Source: Bathynomus jamesi (Eukaryota; Arthropoda; Malacostraca; Isopoda; Cirolanidae). From it: 64,000 bases of DNA. Shown piece by piece: positions 21,791 to 34,885 of this stretch (the stretch's first letter is position 1; every line of letters begins with the position of its first letter). The position numbers and the translations under genes were made by a program. The stretch covers positions 72,501-136,500 of the forward strand of contig JAJOZX010001734.1 in the NCBI GenBank assembly GCA_023014485.1, given 5' to 3'. Below the pieces are notes generated by a model. The model did not search any database and was not told the DNA's origin. It saw only the letters and a list, made by a program, of their open reading frames with translations.

Positions 21791-22374
21791 CCGACTTTAT
21801 AAACTAAGTGCAAAGACCAAGAGCTTTATTATGCGATGCGACATGCCAGCGTGAACATCTCTCTCTCTCTATGTTAAGGTCTACCTTCTTAGGTTAGGGA
21901 TGCCCCTTTGGAGGGGTGAGGACCTCTCACCTTCTACCCTAGTTAGTGTTTAGATCAGGGTCACTCCTTTTTGGGGAGGTCATCCTCCGTCTCTCCCCCA
22001 AAGCTCCCCAATTCATGCAACTTGAGGGGTAACCTCCCACTCCTTTGTTGCACAACCTCTTCCCCCCTTCATGCCAATTATTTTAAATTTTCTTATCGGT
22101 ATTTCTTTTATCTGTTTAATGTAGAATGTTTTAACAAAACAGAATATTAATTAGTCATGCTGTAAATGATACAGATAATTTTGCATTGTAATAGTTTATA
22201 CAGTTGTCATTTATACACAGAATTTGAATGATTAATTATCAAATAGATTACGTCATCATATTCTTAATATTGACCACTGTTTAGGATTGTCCACAGAAAC
22301 AGATAATATATGATTTGATTTAAGTTCGAGGATATGTGTTTGAATTCTACAGTTTACATCCTGACAAGCTAGAG

Positions 22375-22493
22375 CAGTAGTTCTCAACCTGTTTTGTATG
22401 GTTACCCAAAATTTCTAGATCGCGTGTCATTACCCCACAAAATAGTTGTCATTACTCAAGTTGGGTAATTTACCCACCGGTTGAGAACCAATG
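22375..22493. mobile_element. 119-bp hAT-type MITE
   Basis: The ends CAGTAGTTCTCAACC and, read backwards, CATTGGTTCTCAACC are inverted repeats of the common hAT MITE type. The flanking 8-mers are AGCTAGAG (22367-22374) and AGCTATAG (22494-22501), a 7-of-8 target duplication. Confidence 0.8.
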
Positions 22494-22526
22494 AGCTATA
22501 GCATCATTAGGGATACATGTACACCG

Positions 22527-23091
22527 TAGGGTGGATCGATTTTACATTTTTTCGATTTCCATATTCTAATAGAGACAAAAACTTGCGCATGCATGAGAAA
22601 ATAGCCTCTGCAAAATCTTAGCTTAATAGGTAATCATCTTCTGCCCCCGGCAGAGCGATGAAAATCATATTTTAGTAGTCAAAAACGTATTTTTAAACCC
22701 TAGCCTAGAGTCATAAAATTTTGCGTGTGTGTTATTTGATGCCTAAGCAACGATATAAATGCTATGGAAATATATAAATGCATTATTTAAGACAAAAGAG
22801 CCGATCTGAAAATATGTTATTATACATATTTTCAGATCGGCTCTTTGTCTTAAATAATGCATTTATATATTTCCCATAGCATTTATATCGTTGCTTAGGC
22901 ATCAAATAACACACACGCAAAATTTTATGACTCTAGGCTAGGTCTAAAATATGATATTCATCGCTCTGCCGGGGGCAGAAGATGATTACCTATTAAGCTA
23001 AGATTTTGCAGAGGCTATTTTCCCATGCATGCGCAAGTTTTTGTCTCTATTAGAATATGGAAATCGAAAAATGTAAAATCGATCCACCCTA
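22527..23091. mobile_element. 565-bp near-perfect palindromic (fold-back) element
   Basis: The whole element is one inverted repeat centred near 22820. Both ends read TAGGGTGGATCGATTTT inward, and the arms share the GCCCCCGGCAGAGCGATGA, CGTTGCTTAGGCATCAAAT and CAGATCGGCTCTTTG segments. The arms differ by few changes (for example a 16-bp gap near 22678-22698). The sequence ATGTACA lies near both ends but offset, so a clean target duplication is not shown. The tips resemble those of the transposon at 57002-60495 (TAGGGYGGA.CG), which suggests a non-autonomous relative. No coding capacity. Confidence 0.85.
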
Positions 23092-23569
23092 ATGTACAGT
23101 ATTACTTGAAAACAGGGGCGCCGTTTCAACATGGTCCTGAGGGGGGACAAACATCGAAAGTAATTTTATGTACAAAATTTATTAAATTTTTAAACAAAGA
23201 AGACAGACAGACTTTTCGGAGTCTCAAATATCAGGGTTTATAACGTGTACATACCTACTGTAAAATTTAAAAGAACCATCCTATACCGAAGTTATTGCAG
23301 AAAATATGTAATCTGACCAAAAAAGCAAGCGATATTTGGACGCAAAACAATGAACAATGTTGTATAGAATTATTTTTAGCCCCAAAAATCTGTACAACGT
23401 TTTTCCGTGTTTAGATGATGTCTTTCCGTGTATCACCTACCCTGAGAGCAGTCCAGCATGCTCTCAAACAAAAACTTTTCTCCCTTTTTCTCACTACATA
23501 TACATGCATCTTACACACTACATAATCTTTTCAAAATTAAAAAAGAAATGGCATCAACTATAAGAGCCT

Positions 23570-26060
23570 CCGAGTCCCCTGGGGAGGGGATCATAAATTT
23601 CCATACTTCTGGCTTCTCCACTGCCGATACCTGGAATGCAGTCCCTAGGCAGTGGGCTGGATCTCCTACCGCCTTTGAGATGTTCTGGGCCTCTGTATGA
23701 TTAATTTTTCATTAATTTCTGCAACATTCGTCACCGTTTCTCAAATTTTCAATCTGTTGAACACCACTCTCCTTCTTTAAACCTCCTCATCATTTCCTCA
23801 CTGAAACTCAAGTGTGTGAGACGACTGGCATCAACCCCTTTTCTGTACCCTCTTACTTTCTGTATACTCAATTTCACTCCAAAGATGGATATTGCGAATG
23901 TGTACGCAATGACCTAAATTGTTCTCGTATTCCCGAACTCGAATCTTCCGAATTCTATACCCTCTGTCTGCGGCTTATATGTCAATCTCAAACTAAATTG
24001 ATCTGCGCTGTTTATCTTTCTCCTAATTCTAGTGAGTATCCAAAATACTTTGACTACCTCACTTCCAAAGTGGGATACATTCTATCCCGCTTATCGTTTG
24101 CTGAAATCTCTATTTTAGGAAATTTCATTGTTCACCACCACCTTTGGCTTTCCTCCCATTTCACTAACATCACTGGTGAACTAGCTTTAAACTTTTCTCT
24201 CCTACATAACACAATGCAGATTGTACAGCACCCTACTCGTATCTCCGATCGCCTTGGAGATAGGCCCAACATTCTGGATATTTCTTACCTCTCATCGTTC
24301 TTACTCTGTGAAACGTTTTTCTCCGTTGGGCTCCTTCGACCACAGTCTTATACCTGTTTTCTGTGCTATCGCTCCAATCCGGCCTTTGGATACTCCAAAG
24401 AGGAGGCGCCTTTGGCACTTTGGCGCCGCTGATTGGGAGGCCCTTAGGCAGTACTTCCGCTCTTCACTTCTCCACCCCTTTCCCAAAGCGTCCCTCTCAA
24501 CAGTCATTCCATGATTCGCGTACTGCGGCTATGCAGCACCTGACCTCTGATCTTTCTGATATCTCTGATTGGGGCAGATAAAAACTTTGTGGCTTTCAAT
24601 GCCTCAAAAACTCAGTTCCTTCGTCTGTCTACTCGTCATAATCTTCCGCACAACTCAATCCTTCCTCTTCTCTTAACATTCTCGTGATGCTTCCTTGAAA
24701 GATCACATTTACTCTCTTTCCAAAACAGCTTCTAAGAGGTTAGGTGTGCTGTACTGGGTTCGCGGTTTCTTCATCCTCCACTCAGTTGATGTCTCTGTAT
24801 AGGGATCTTGTCCACCCCTTTATGGAGTATGCTTTTCATGTATAGGATGGCTCAACCCACACAGCCGTACTTGAACGGATGGAATCAAAGGCTTTTCGTC
24901 TCATCAATTCCCCGCTTCTTACTGACTCTTTAATCCTTCTCTCTTCGCCGGAATGTTGCCTCACTCTCTCTTTACTGTCGGTATTTTAACGGACACTGCT
25001 CTGCTGAACTCTGTAACTGCATGCCTACTCCTTTAAGGAGAGCACGCAGCACCAGACTTTCGACACTTTCTCATTCCTTTTCTGTCCAACTCTCTAATGC
25101 AAATGTTAATCGGTATTTACAGTCTTTCATCTACTCAACCGGTCAACTCTGTAACCAGTGTTGGGCACTAAAGCGTTAATCCGATAACAGTTAATTAACG
25201 AAGTTAACTTTTTTTAACGGACTATTAACGGAAGTTAATTTCCATTTATCGTTATCGGACCAGTTAACTTCCGATAACTCGATATTTAGTCTGTTGAAGT
25301 CCGTTAACACGTTAACTGCGGAAGATCACCGCTCCGCGAATGAATTCAAACCGCCATAACTTCAGTCTGCCAATTCCGTCCTCTGCCGCAGTGGAACGGC
25401 TCTTCTCTCTCGGCAAGGACATCCTGAGGCCCAAGAGGTCAAGACTGGCAGTTGGGCCAAACTTTGAGAAGTTGGTCTTTCTGAAGGGCAACCAGCACAT
25501 TGTGTCATAGTCTTTAATAAATGTGCCTAAAATTTAATTTTACCTTTCAGTTCCCGCCATAATAATTGCAAAACTTGATAAAAATAGTTAAATACCTATT
25601 TATTGTTGGATTTTGCATAAATAAACATTTTCTATGGGTTTTAAAGCTTTTTTCCTTAATTTTTTAAATGTTAGTAAAGAATAGTTATCGTTAACGGATT
25701 ATCGTTAACTTCCGTTAACTTTGTAGTAAAATTATCGGATTATCGTTATCGGAGTTAAAAATTGGGGTTAACGGATTATCGTTATCGAAGTTAACTTTTT
25801 GGTTAACGGTGCCCACCACTGTCTGTAACAATCTTCCTCAATCCGTCTTTCACCCTGTCTGTGACCTCCAGTGTTTCAAACGCAGAGAGTGTAGGCATCT
25901 CGAACACCGTGGACCTTGATTTTGGCTCTCCTCTTCTTCTATTGGAGGGGGGTGGGGCACTTTTGCGGGCGTTCGCCTTTGCCCCCTCCTTCGTGCATGA
26001 AAAAAAAGAACCTGGTCTTTATTTAGAAATCAAGAAGCAAGCGTAAATTGCTGCGTAGAT
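23570..26060 (+). pseudogene. Jockey/CR1-type LINE relic with an internal deletion
   Basis: The plus frame 23812-24432 encodes most of an APE-type endonuclease: LICAVYLSPNSSEYPKYFDY, ILGNFIVHHHLW, VQHPTRISDRLGDRPNI. The catalytic block usually reads LGDFN; here it is LGNFI, so an active-site Asp is lost. The end of the domain continues in a second frame to about 24515. The reverse-transcriptase fingers and palm are missing. The next recognisable piece is SDLSDISDWGR at about 24550, followed in broken frames by the thumb/C-terminal part (KTASKRLGVLY; PFSVQLSNANVNRY). A hAT remnant at 25156-25821 interrupts the last exon-like stretch, after which the ORF tail resumes (25830-26040). Confidence 0.8.
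25156..25821 (+). mobile_element. hAT transposon remnant with a hATC-domain fragment
   Basis: The ends CAGTGTTGGGCAC and, read backwards, CAGTGGTGGGCAC are inverted repeats, with perfect 8-bp duplications TCTGTAAC at 25148-25155 and 25822-25829. Inside, plus 25360-25510 encodes the C-terminal dimerisation region of hAT transposases (LPIPSSAAVERLFSLGKDI, then LVFLKGNQHIVS and a stop). GTTAACTTCCGTTA-type subrepeats fill both flanks. It is an internally deleted, non-autonomous copy. Confidence 0.92.
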
Positions 26061-26155
26061 GATAAAATCCTAATGTGAATTCAAGTGCGCCACCAAGAGA
26101 TTTCTTGGAAGGGGCAAATGCAGCCTTGAAGGTGGCAAACAGAGTATTGGGGGAG

Positions 26156-29100
26156 TAAGGTAGGTTGATTTTCCACATTTATTTGGATATCGACTTTGGA
26201 ATAGTCGAGATAGTCAGCGCTTAATATGATAATAACTGACAAAAAATTTCAGATCCCTAGCTTTAACCGTTTTTTGAGGAAACCGTTTAAAAAATCGTCA
26301 AAAAATCGTACCGAAAAATGTCGCATTTTCGCAATTTTCGGCAGAAAAAAACATGCTATTTTCATAAAAAAATCCTGAAAAAAGTTACAATTTTATTGAA
26401 AAAAAAAGTTAAAAAAAACAACATGTACTGAGTCAAATACACACATTCAGATCCCAAGATCATCATAATTTTCACTGTAAGAGCCCTTAGAAGCAAAGGA
26501 AGGCCTCATCTGGCGGCTTAGGGCTTTGGCCAGAATGTGTTTGTGCCTTGATTCGAGTCCATAAACAGTATGGGAAGCTTCAGATGTCAGCTTCACGGCC
26601 CTTTCAACACTCTGAGAATGTGAAGGCAGATCAGGCAGCTCCAGCTTCGTGCCATTCAGCAATGCTTCTTGAAGCTCCTGGTCAGAAAAGTCTTCTGTGA
26701 GAGCAGGTTCACAGATGCCACTTTGAGAAAGGTTGATTAGTTCTGACCAGTGGGTAGCTTCAATGTTGATGGCTGTGATCTTCTTCAGCCTCTTCTTGGT
26801 TGGCTTCCCACTTCTGAAAGAATAATAATTAATTTATTTGTTATTCCAGTTTAAGATTTAATCCCGATTAGTCTCAGAATTGCTGATTTAAATTAAACTT
26901 AAATTAAAAAAAAAAAAAAAAAACCGAGTTCTATAAATCCCCATAATCAAATTTTTTTTCAGAAAGAAGTAAGATTATTTCCATTATCAGAGGGGAAGGG
27001 GGAAATTGGGATAAGAAAATGTGAAAAAAAATTCGATTACGGGGATTTATAGAACTCGGGCCTTTTTTTTTATTAAATAAATCCCCATAATCAAATTTTT
27101 TTTTCACATTTTTAAAAATTAATAAATGCTTACCTGAGGGACAGAATTTTCTTGAGAGCAGCTTCTCTCACTTCCAAGTCATCAGACTTCATCATGGAGT
27201 ACAGCACATTCTCGGGCAGCAAGGCAAAAGCATTGTACTTCAGGTTCTTGAAAGCAACACCCTGGATTTCTTCAGACTGCTGCTTGATCCTCTGGATCAT
27301 GTTGAAGATGTACAGCTGCTGATTGTGGAACTTGCTCTCCCTTTTTATCTCAAACCAACTGACTGCATACACTTCCACAATGAACTTGATGGCCTGGTAA
27401 AGCTTATCCTGTAGTTCTGGAGGGTAAGCACCTCTGGCCCACAGACACATCAATCTAATTGCCAAAGTGAACCATCTTGCATGGTTTAATGGTCCAATTT
27501 TCCAGGCAGCAAATCTTGGGTTGACTTTGCCCGTGGAAATTCCAAGCACATACTCCAAAAGAAGCCTCTGGTCGCTACTGAGATGCTTGAAAACAGCTCT
27601 GAAAGGAAGCTCATTCTGATGGAGTGAACAGCCAATGGTGTGCAATTTCCGCTCAATTTTATTTTCCAGAGCTATTACAATGCCTCCCTCCAAGCCAGTG
27701 TTTGTATTTGTGTTGTCAAGGAGGACAGCTTTCACGGTATGAACACTTAAATTCCTCAAAGACACTAGCATCTTCTTCACCAAGAAGAACTAAAGTCGCA
27801 CCTTGAATTGGGATGACTCTGTGAGTAAGATATGTTCCACTTTCAGTTCCCGGCAACTTTGTGAAAGTCAAATGGTGCTCTTGTCCCTTTCCTTTCTTCA
27901 GCTTAGTCTCCCCATTTTCATCCTTAACTTCTCTGTAGAGCAAAGTGTCCTTGTCAACTTTCTCATCAACTCCAATACAGACTAACTACTAACTTTTCCA
28001 GACCCTCATTGTGCTTTTCATCACTTTTCACTTTCATTCTAGCTTTTTCCCTGTCCATTTTCGATTTATCAACTATTATCTGTTTCACATCAAGGCCAGG
28101 CTTAAGCAGGTCCATAGCTTGTAAGTCCAGGAGGAAGGCATTAGCAAGACTTGCCCCAAGATTGGAAGAAACATCACCCCTGATCAGTTCCATGGCATAT
28201 CTGGGGGTTTTCAAAAAGCTGTAACCTACACTTGGGTGCCTCCTTGGCTTGAACTCTTCAGCTTCACCACCAGATGGCTGAAATGAAAATAAAAAAATAA
28301 ATTACTAAAGCGAAAATGGGGGAAAATAGGGGAAAAAGTAGGGAAAAATGTGGGTAAAAATCGACAAAAATGGGCGAAAAAAAGAATAAATTACTAAAGG
28401 GAAAATGGAGGAAAAAAGGGGGGAAATAGGGACAAAAAGTAGGGATAAATTTGGGTAAAAATGGGATAAGATATAAGAAAAAAATATATTACCTTTCCTG
28501 ATTCTCCTGAGCTGGATTCAAAAGAAATATCTTGTGAAGGTGTGGAGGCAAAAGTGGCCAAATCCACTTCCTGCTGCTGTTGAATCTGGCTCTGTAATCT
28601 TTCTGCTTCAGCTGCAGCCCTCTGGTCTCTCTTCACAGCAGCTTTATCCACAGATCCCAGCTGGAAAGAGCCCTTGGGTCCTATTTTGGCCCTCTGATCT
28701 CTCAAGTATTCCCTCTCCTCTACTGGAACCTGAAATATTAAAGTATATTAAATAGCGGATCCAAATTAAGAGATAAAATCCTGAAAAAAAATTGATTATT
28801 AATTTCTATTACCAGGGGGGGGGGGGAAAGGAAGATTACAGGAGGAAAATGCGGATATTTTTCAATTACAAGCATTGAATTTCCTTCCATTTAAAAGGCA
28901 CCAAATCGCACTAAGTTAGGCCAGTTAAAAGTTAAACAAATAATAGCATTACCTTCTTACTGGGAGGAAAAATGCAGATTATGTGCTGTGTTTGACAATT
29001 TTCTTTCTTGCACTTCACAGCATTGTCATCACAGGGACGAACAGGTAGCTTACAGGTGCAAGCAGAAATGTCAAAAAGTTTATCCAGCTTTTCCTCCAGA

Positions 29101-29834
29101 TTCTGCTCCTGGACTGTAGAAAGAGATTTCCTGTTTATCTCTTTTGCTTTCTTGAAGCACACTTTATCCACCAATTTCACTACATAATATTCCTCATACA
29201 GGGGCAGCCGCGGGTTCACTGCCTGCCAGATCTCAATCACATCCTTTGCTATCATTTTAGCAATATCATAGTCTTTCAAGTCCGGGTGGCTGTTTTGGAG
29301 GAAATAACTGTACTGAATAACTTGGCGGAGGGTAGGAGGCTCTGTTTTATCCAAAAGGGAAGGCTGGCCACTGAATTTTTTGTCACTATCACTTCGAGTT
29401 AACACTGCAGACTTCCGTTTTTTACCCATTTTTATGAAATATCTGAAAATAACAATTAAATGACGCATCATAAAATAACTTAATTTAATACACATTTTAT
29501 AGGTAAATATCATTAAAAAATACCAAATAATACACTAATAAACATCTATAATGCATTTACAATAAGTTTCAAGAATCGTTTTGTTAAAAAGCCGAATTTT
29601 AATTGATTATTTTGATGAAATAAGGTCCGATATTTTGTTTGTTTACATTGCGCGAATGCCGCGCGCGCGTTTTTACGCATAAAATTCGCCAATTTTACAA
29701 CTTAAAAATAATTAACAATCCTCAAAAAATACAATCATTTTCACAAATATGAACTGGTGCAAAGTTTTTTTATACATTAATACCTTTCTATCTAGACTAG
29801 TCCAAGATCACAGTTCCAAAATCAACCTACCCTA
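26156..29834 (-). mobile_element. DNA transposon of the unplaced hAT-like group, copy B
   Basis: The left end TAAGGTAGGTTGATTTT and the right end read backwards TAGGGTAGGTTGATTTT are inverted repeats with weaker similarity further in. The perfect 9-mer TTGGGGGAG flanks both sides (26147-26155 and 29835-29843), consistent with an 8-bp target duplication plus one chance base, or a 9-bp one. It carries the spliced transposase gene described next. The element is 3679 bp long. Confidence 0.85.
26447..29429 (-). pseudogene. Four-exon transposase of copy B, unplaced RNase-H-like family
   Basis: Exons predicted from splice signals and frame are 29429-28953 (ATG, MGKKRKSAVLTRSD), 28729-28493, 28277-27134 and 26813-26447. 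Introns begin GTAATG, GTAATA and GTAAGC and end in TTTCAG or TTCAG. Exon 1 ends in a cysteine-rich module (FDISACTCKLPVRPC, VKCKKENC). Exon 3 has VDEKVDKD (first Asp), LLDNTNTNTGLEGG (second Asp), IGCSLHQNELPFR (CxLH) and HARWFTLAIRLMCLW. Exon 4 has LPSHSQSVERAVKL (probable Glu). Exon 3 needs two frameshifts, near 27955 and 27750. So the copy is probably dead but close to full length, about 740 residues. It should bind its ends and cut and paste the element; this is inferred, not known for the family. Confidence 0.78.
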
Positions 29835-30679
29835 TTGGGGGAGGTAACTGCACCTCTTACACCCCTGACATATGGCGCCACTGCTTAATAATATGTCAGA
29901 CTTATTACAATAATAAGTTGTAAGTACAATAATAATATCAACAATTAATTATAATTAATAAAGTAATCTTTTTCATTATGAACTGCCTGAAACGGCATAT
30001 ACAGTACATACACAGAATAACAAATTTTTTATTGCAAGGGCAGATTCTTCCAAGTGAAGAGCAATTAGGCAACTGTAATGGGAGAGTGCCGTTTTGAAGC
30101 CAAGGTACCTTCAACTTTGCTGTATGTGTCCTTCCAGCCTTTTCATCGAAGATAGTTGTCTGCCTTCTAATATCAGAAGGTTTGAAGGGAAGCTCACAAA
30201 TTTCAAATAAAAAGATATTCCCCTAGTATTTCGAACCAACAGGGACTAGGCTTCAAATTAGGAATGTACCAGATACGTTTCTAATCATGACTAGCTAGAC
30301 CGGAAAGGGTGATGTTTTTAATATTCTTATACAAGTTATCTAATTTCAGTATACATCTACCTATGACCCAGTGTGTTCCATCCGCAATCAGATATGACTA
30401 AATATATGACTTATAGGCCTATGCTTATTGAAGATCTTTTAAGAAATGCAATATAAAGGTACTAGGCCAAATCCAAACATTTGTAGTTTAGTAGAGTAAT
30501 ATTTATTTTATACAATATGTGGGTTAAAAAATCAGTTATTGAAAAAATAATTAAACCAGTGTTTTCCATTTCTAGTCTTTTATATTGATTTTGGTTCATT
30601 TTTGTTGATTTTAATTTATTTTTTAATTGGCATTCAATGTACAGATGTGTAGCTGTGATTTCCATTTATACATATAAAG

Positions 30680-30782
30680 AATTAGGGTTGCGGGATTTTT
30701 GAACGCGGGATTTTGACGCGGGATTTTTGGATCAAATGCGGGACTGTCCCGTAAAATACGGGACGTCTGGCAAACCTATATA
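30680..30782. repeat. hAT-type MITE end fragment (GGGACGTCTGGCAAACCTA)
   Basis: Repeated GCGGGATTTTT-type sequence is followed by GTCCCGTAAAATACGGGAC and ends GGCAAACCTATA, a terminus common in animal hAT MITEs. Only one end is identifiable. The stretches 29850-30680 and 30790-31350 show no gene. Confidence 0.5.
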
Positions 30783-31364
30783 ATAAAGTAGGCCTACCAA
30801 ATGTGTCCACCTGCAATAAAAATTAATAAAACAAAAATTACATACGCAGATGTTATGTTACATTAAATAATTTTTTCAGTTTCCTGTCTAGATGATAATA
30901 ACTACATTTTTGCTTCAAGGTTCGGTTTTCTCTACACATTTGACACTTGTATGTAACCTACTTAGGCAAAAAGGTTGGAAACCACTGGTTTAAGCCGTTG
31001 ACTTTTTAACATTAGATTTTTCAAATTTTGTACTCTTCTTAATCATTATTTTTCATTGATATCACCTGCATTATGATGTCAGTGTTCAATGTATATAAGT
31101 AGGCTACAGGGACAATACAAATTTTATAAAGTACCTAACTACACATGGTAGCTGCTTTATATGTATGAATGTAAAATCATAATTAATCACAGCTACATCT
31201 ATTCATTGCATGCCAATTAAAAACGGAATATGTCAAGATCATAAACAAAAAGGTTAAAATCAATGTTAACCACCAAAAATGAAAAAAAGTATTGTTTCAC
31301 TTCTTTCATAATTTTTTTTAAACAATGTTTTTACATAATCTTTGGTTAGCTTCCGCCCGAATTG

Positions 31365-31580
31365 TTCATTCTGACGAAGGTCCACGCCCCACCAGCAGCC
31401 CAGCGTCTTAACCACTTGGCCACACAGGGTACCCAGTTATCTACCAACCACTTTCTTTATTGTGTGGAAGGATGAAAGCTGGGTTTTGCTGCGCGCCGGC
31501 TGCCGTCACTGGGTCTCGAACCCAGGGCCGATAGATTCGTAGTCAGTGGCGCTAACCACTACACCACCGAGGCGCGTTTA
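31365..31580 (-). mobile_element. SINE with two tRNA-like modules
   Basis: On minus, a tRNA-like body lies at about 31503-31577 (GGTGGTGTAGTGGTTAGCGC A box, GGTTCGAGACC B box). A second A-box-like block, GTGGCCAAGTGGTTAAGACG, lies at about 31405-31425. Between them is a GCCGGCGCGCAGC stretch. This fits a tRNA-derived SINE; a working tRNA is unlikely because the stems pair poorly. The region 31590-32480 shows nothing further. Confidence 0.65.
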
Positions 31581-32689
31581 TACATACATAATAAATATAA
31601 TATGCATTGTTCTAAATTCCAAATACTTGGATTAGGCCTAATGGCTATATACCATACTGCGTTCTTTAAATAATCTCAAACAGGGGTTGGCAATAAAACC
31701 AACAAAAACTTGCAATAAAGCTCATTAAAAGGTGGATTGAACTGTTTTTTTCAAAATAATTGTATAAACTAAATTCACTAAGATGAAAGATGATACAACA
31801 TAAGACACTATTGTGTTTATAAATGGTATATTAATGTAAGAAAATTTATTTAATTTATTTAATTTATTTAATTTTTAATTTAACTTTTAAAATGCTAGCA
31901 CCAAATAAACCTTACTAAATTATATAAATATAAAATATATAAAATGTGCCCACAATATTTTGATGGAAAGATTTTAAAAGTGATAGTTTGTCAATTCTGC
32001 AGACAGATGGAATTACCACCAGAGAGAAAAATGATAAGCCCGCAGTAATTTAAGGGCAGATCTGGAGGAAAATTGGCAGTTTTTCATGTTTGCATAATAG
32101 GGCAAGTGATACAAGTAAGATTGAACATGGGCCCATGGACTTCTTTCGGCTTATAATTTTTTCTCTACATGTTAAGTCCATCTACCTGCAAATTTGTCAA
32201 AGTATTTATCAATATTGAAACCTCTCCATCAAAGTAGACTGCTGCATTTCATTATATTTCACAGTAGGCTATACCTCAGTGTATCTCCAATAAGCAATGA
32301 TTACTATTTCAACAATGTTAGGCTATCCACGTATCCTTAGTGTGCCGAGAGCATTACACTGGAATATGGATTTTTTTGCTGAACCTTGGGGACACCTAGG
32401 CCGGAGCCTACTGTGCCTAATAGGTAATATGCCAGTGCAAATAGTTACATAGGAAATTCATAACAACACTAAACCACTCCACAGATAGTGCGAGGCTATA
32501 CAAGACTATAAACAGCATTACCCACTCTAACATCGGCATTCACACCTCACACGCGGCTATCTGTCGCAGCCAAAATAATATCGCAACATTCCTAACATTT
32601 TAGTTAATCAATCACAACGCAAAGATAAGTCACTTAAACAGAGATAACAACCAGAAACACGCAGACAGACAAACAGCCAGAGACAAGAA

Positions 32690-34640
32690 AACCTACAGAC
32701 TCGACACGACCATTACACCCTTCAATATAGACAAGACCACCAAGATCATCAAAAACATTAAGAATTCGAAGGCTACTGGACCAGACAACATATCTAACAT
32801 ACACCTTAAACACTTGGGCCCACAGGGAATACTAACTCTCGCAAATATCAGCACATATTCATACCAACACTGTATTATTCCTGACATATGGAAACAAGGA
32901 AAAATTATTACACTACTCAAACCAAACAAAAATTCAACAGAACCAGCTTCCTATAGACCCATTACTTTACTATGCACACCTTCCAAAGTAACAGAAAGAC
33001 TAATCTTACAAATCACCAACCCACACATACCACTATCGTCTACTCAACATGGATTCAGACCTCACCACTCAACCACGACATTACTCACTAACCTCACGCA
33101 GCACATCATGGATGGCATCAATTCCAGACGACCAGCTGAACGTACACTATTAGCAACAACAGACATTAGTAAAGCATTTGATGCTATCCCAGGCTTCCCT
33201 CTCATAAACAAAATACTCAACACAAACATGCACAATAACAGTAAAAGATGGCTGAGCAACTATCTTTCAAGAAGATACTCACATGTCACATTTAATGGCA
33301 AGTCATCCAAAAACAAGCTTTTTCCGAAAGGGGTCCCTCAAGGCTGTGTTCTCTCACCAACACTGTTCAACTTATACATGCATGACATTCCAACACCCAT
33401 AGATAACAAGCTTACCTTATCATCATATGCAGATGACATCACTCTAACATCCACCCACAACAACATCGACACCGCTACAAATAACCTACAAACATACATA
33501 AACAGTATACAAGACTGGCTCACACACAACAGACTCAAAGTAGCGCCCACAAAATCAACCATCACCTTGCGTACAAGCAATACAAAAGAACACCAGATAA
33601 CTCCACAGCTTACACTAAACAACACCAACGTTCTACACACTCACAGGACCAAAATACTTTGGGTCACATACAACACATCATTATCTTTTGTAAACCACAT
33701 TCAGGACTTCAAAAACAAATGTACTCAAGACTTAACACGCTTAGGGTACTAACAGGCACAAAAAACCACATTCAGGACTTCAAAAACAAATGTACGTCAA
33801 GATTACACGCTTAGGGTACTAACAGGCACAAACTTTGGACACCAGCAGGAAACAACATCATTCATATACAAACAATATATTCGCTCAGTTATGGACTATG
33901 CTAGCCCATGCTGGGCACCCATTATCTCAAACACAAACATAAACACCTTACAGACAATACAAAACAACGCACTTCGTATCATTACAGGATGCACTCAAAC
34001 AACACCAATAGAACACCTGCACACAGAAACAAAAATACTGAAAGTTAGGGAACATTTAGACATGAGGGGAACACAATTCATGGCAGCAGCGACAACTAAC
34101 CCACAACACCCTTGCCACTACATGTACAATCATGCATCGACAACTCGCACCATTAAGGCAACACCAGAGAGACATAATCAAATACTCCATTCCATACCAC
34201 GCCCCACAGACATCACACAGTAGAGAAAACACATACACACACACCTAACCCACAAAACACTGACACGACTCGGTCTGAATGCGGTCTTAGGTGCGTAGCC
34301 CTCAGTCATTAACAGGTCAGATCAGCCTGAGCAGATCGGATCGAGTTAACTTGGCACGATTCTGATGTGAACAACACCCCAACTTACGGACATATAAACA
34401 CAGACTAGACAACTCCACATACGACACCTGCCATCTGTAGCAAGACACACCACAAACAATTGAACACATTATGACAGACTGTACCGCTCTAGCAAAACAA
34501 CGATCACAACAAAACATCACTAGAGCGCTAAACCTCTGGTCCACTCCGGAGAGGGCGATCGGTTACCTGCGTGACGCCGGCTTGCTCGATCAGGGTGGGC
34601 TGATTAGCTAAACAACAACAACAACAACAACAACAACATT
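32690..34640 (+). pseudogene. 5'-truncated LINE: reverse transcriptase and (AAC)n tail
   Basis: An open frame upstream of and through 32814-33752 encodes a reverse transcriptase. It shows NSKATGPDN, SYRPITLLCTPSKVTERLI, ISKAFDAIP, PQGCVLSPTLFNLYMHDIP and the catalytic SYADDITLTS. Past a frameshift and a short tandem duplication (33720-33830), the C-terminal part continues at 33891-34223 (MDYASPCWAPIISNTNIN, IQNNALRIITGC). A degenerate Cys/His region follows. The element ends in an (ACA)n tail at about 34612-34637. The endonuclease is missing. The 33753 frameshift makes it non-functional. Confidence 0.88.
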
Positions 34641-34885
34641 AATGTTAGGCCTACATATAGTTACATAGAAGCTAAAACAGTTTCACACCTTACTGTGTTC
34701 AGATGGTGTGAAGTTATAGAGCTCTCTTAATGGCTCTTAGCCATTTGTTAGCCATCTCAGGTTCTTTCGGTAAACGAAGAATACAAATATATATGTGTGT
34801 GTAGATATGTCTTGAGAGAACTCTAAATATGTTTATGTGAATGCAAAAAAAAAAAAACTTCACTTTTTTCTACGTGAAGGTCAAA

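Noticed and set aside
31503..31577. Functional tRNA gene
   Set aside because: Good A and B boxes, but the stems pair poorly and it is part of a longer SINE.
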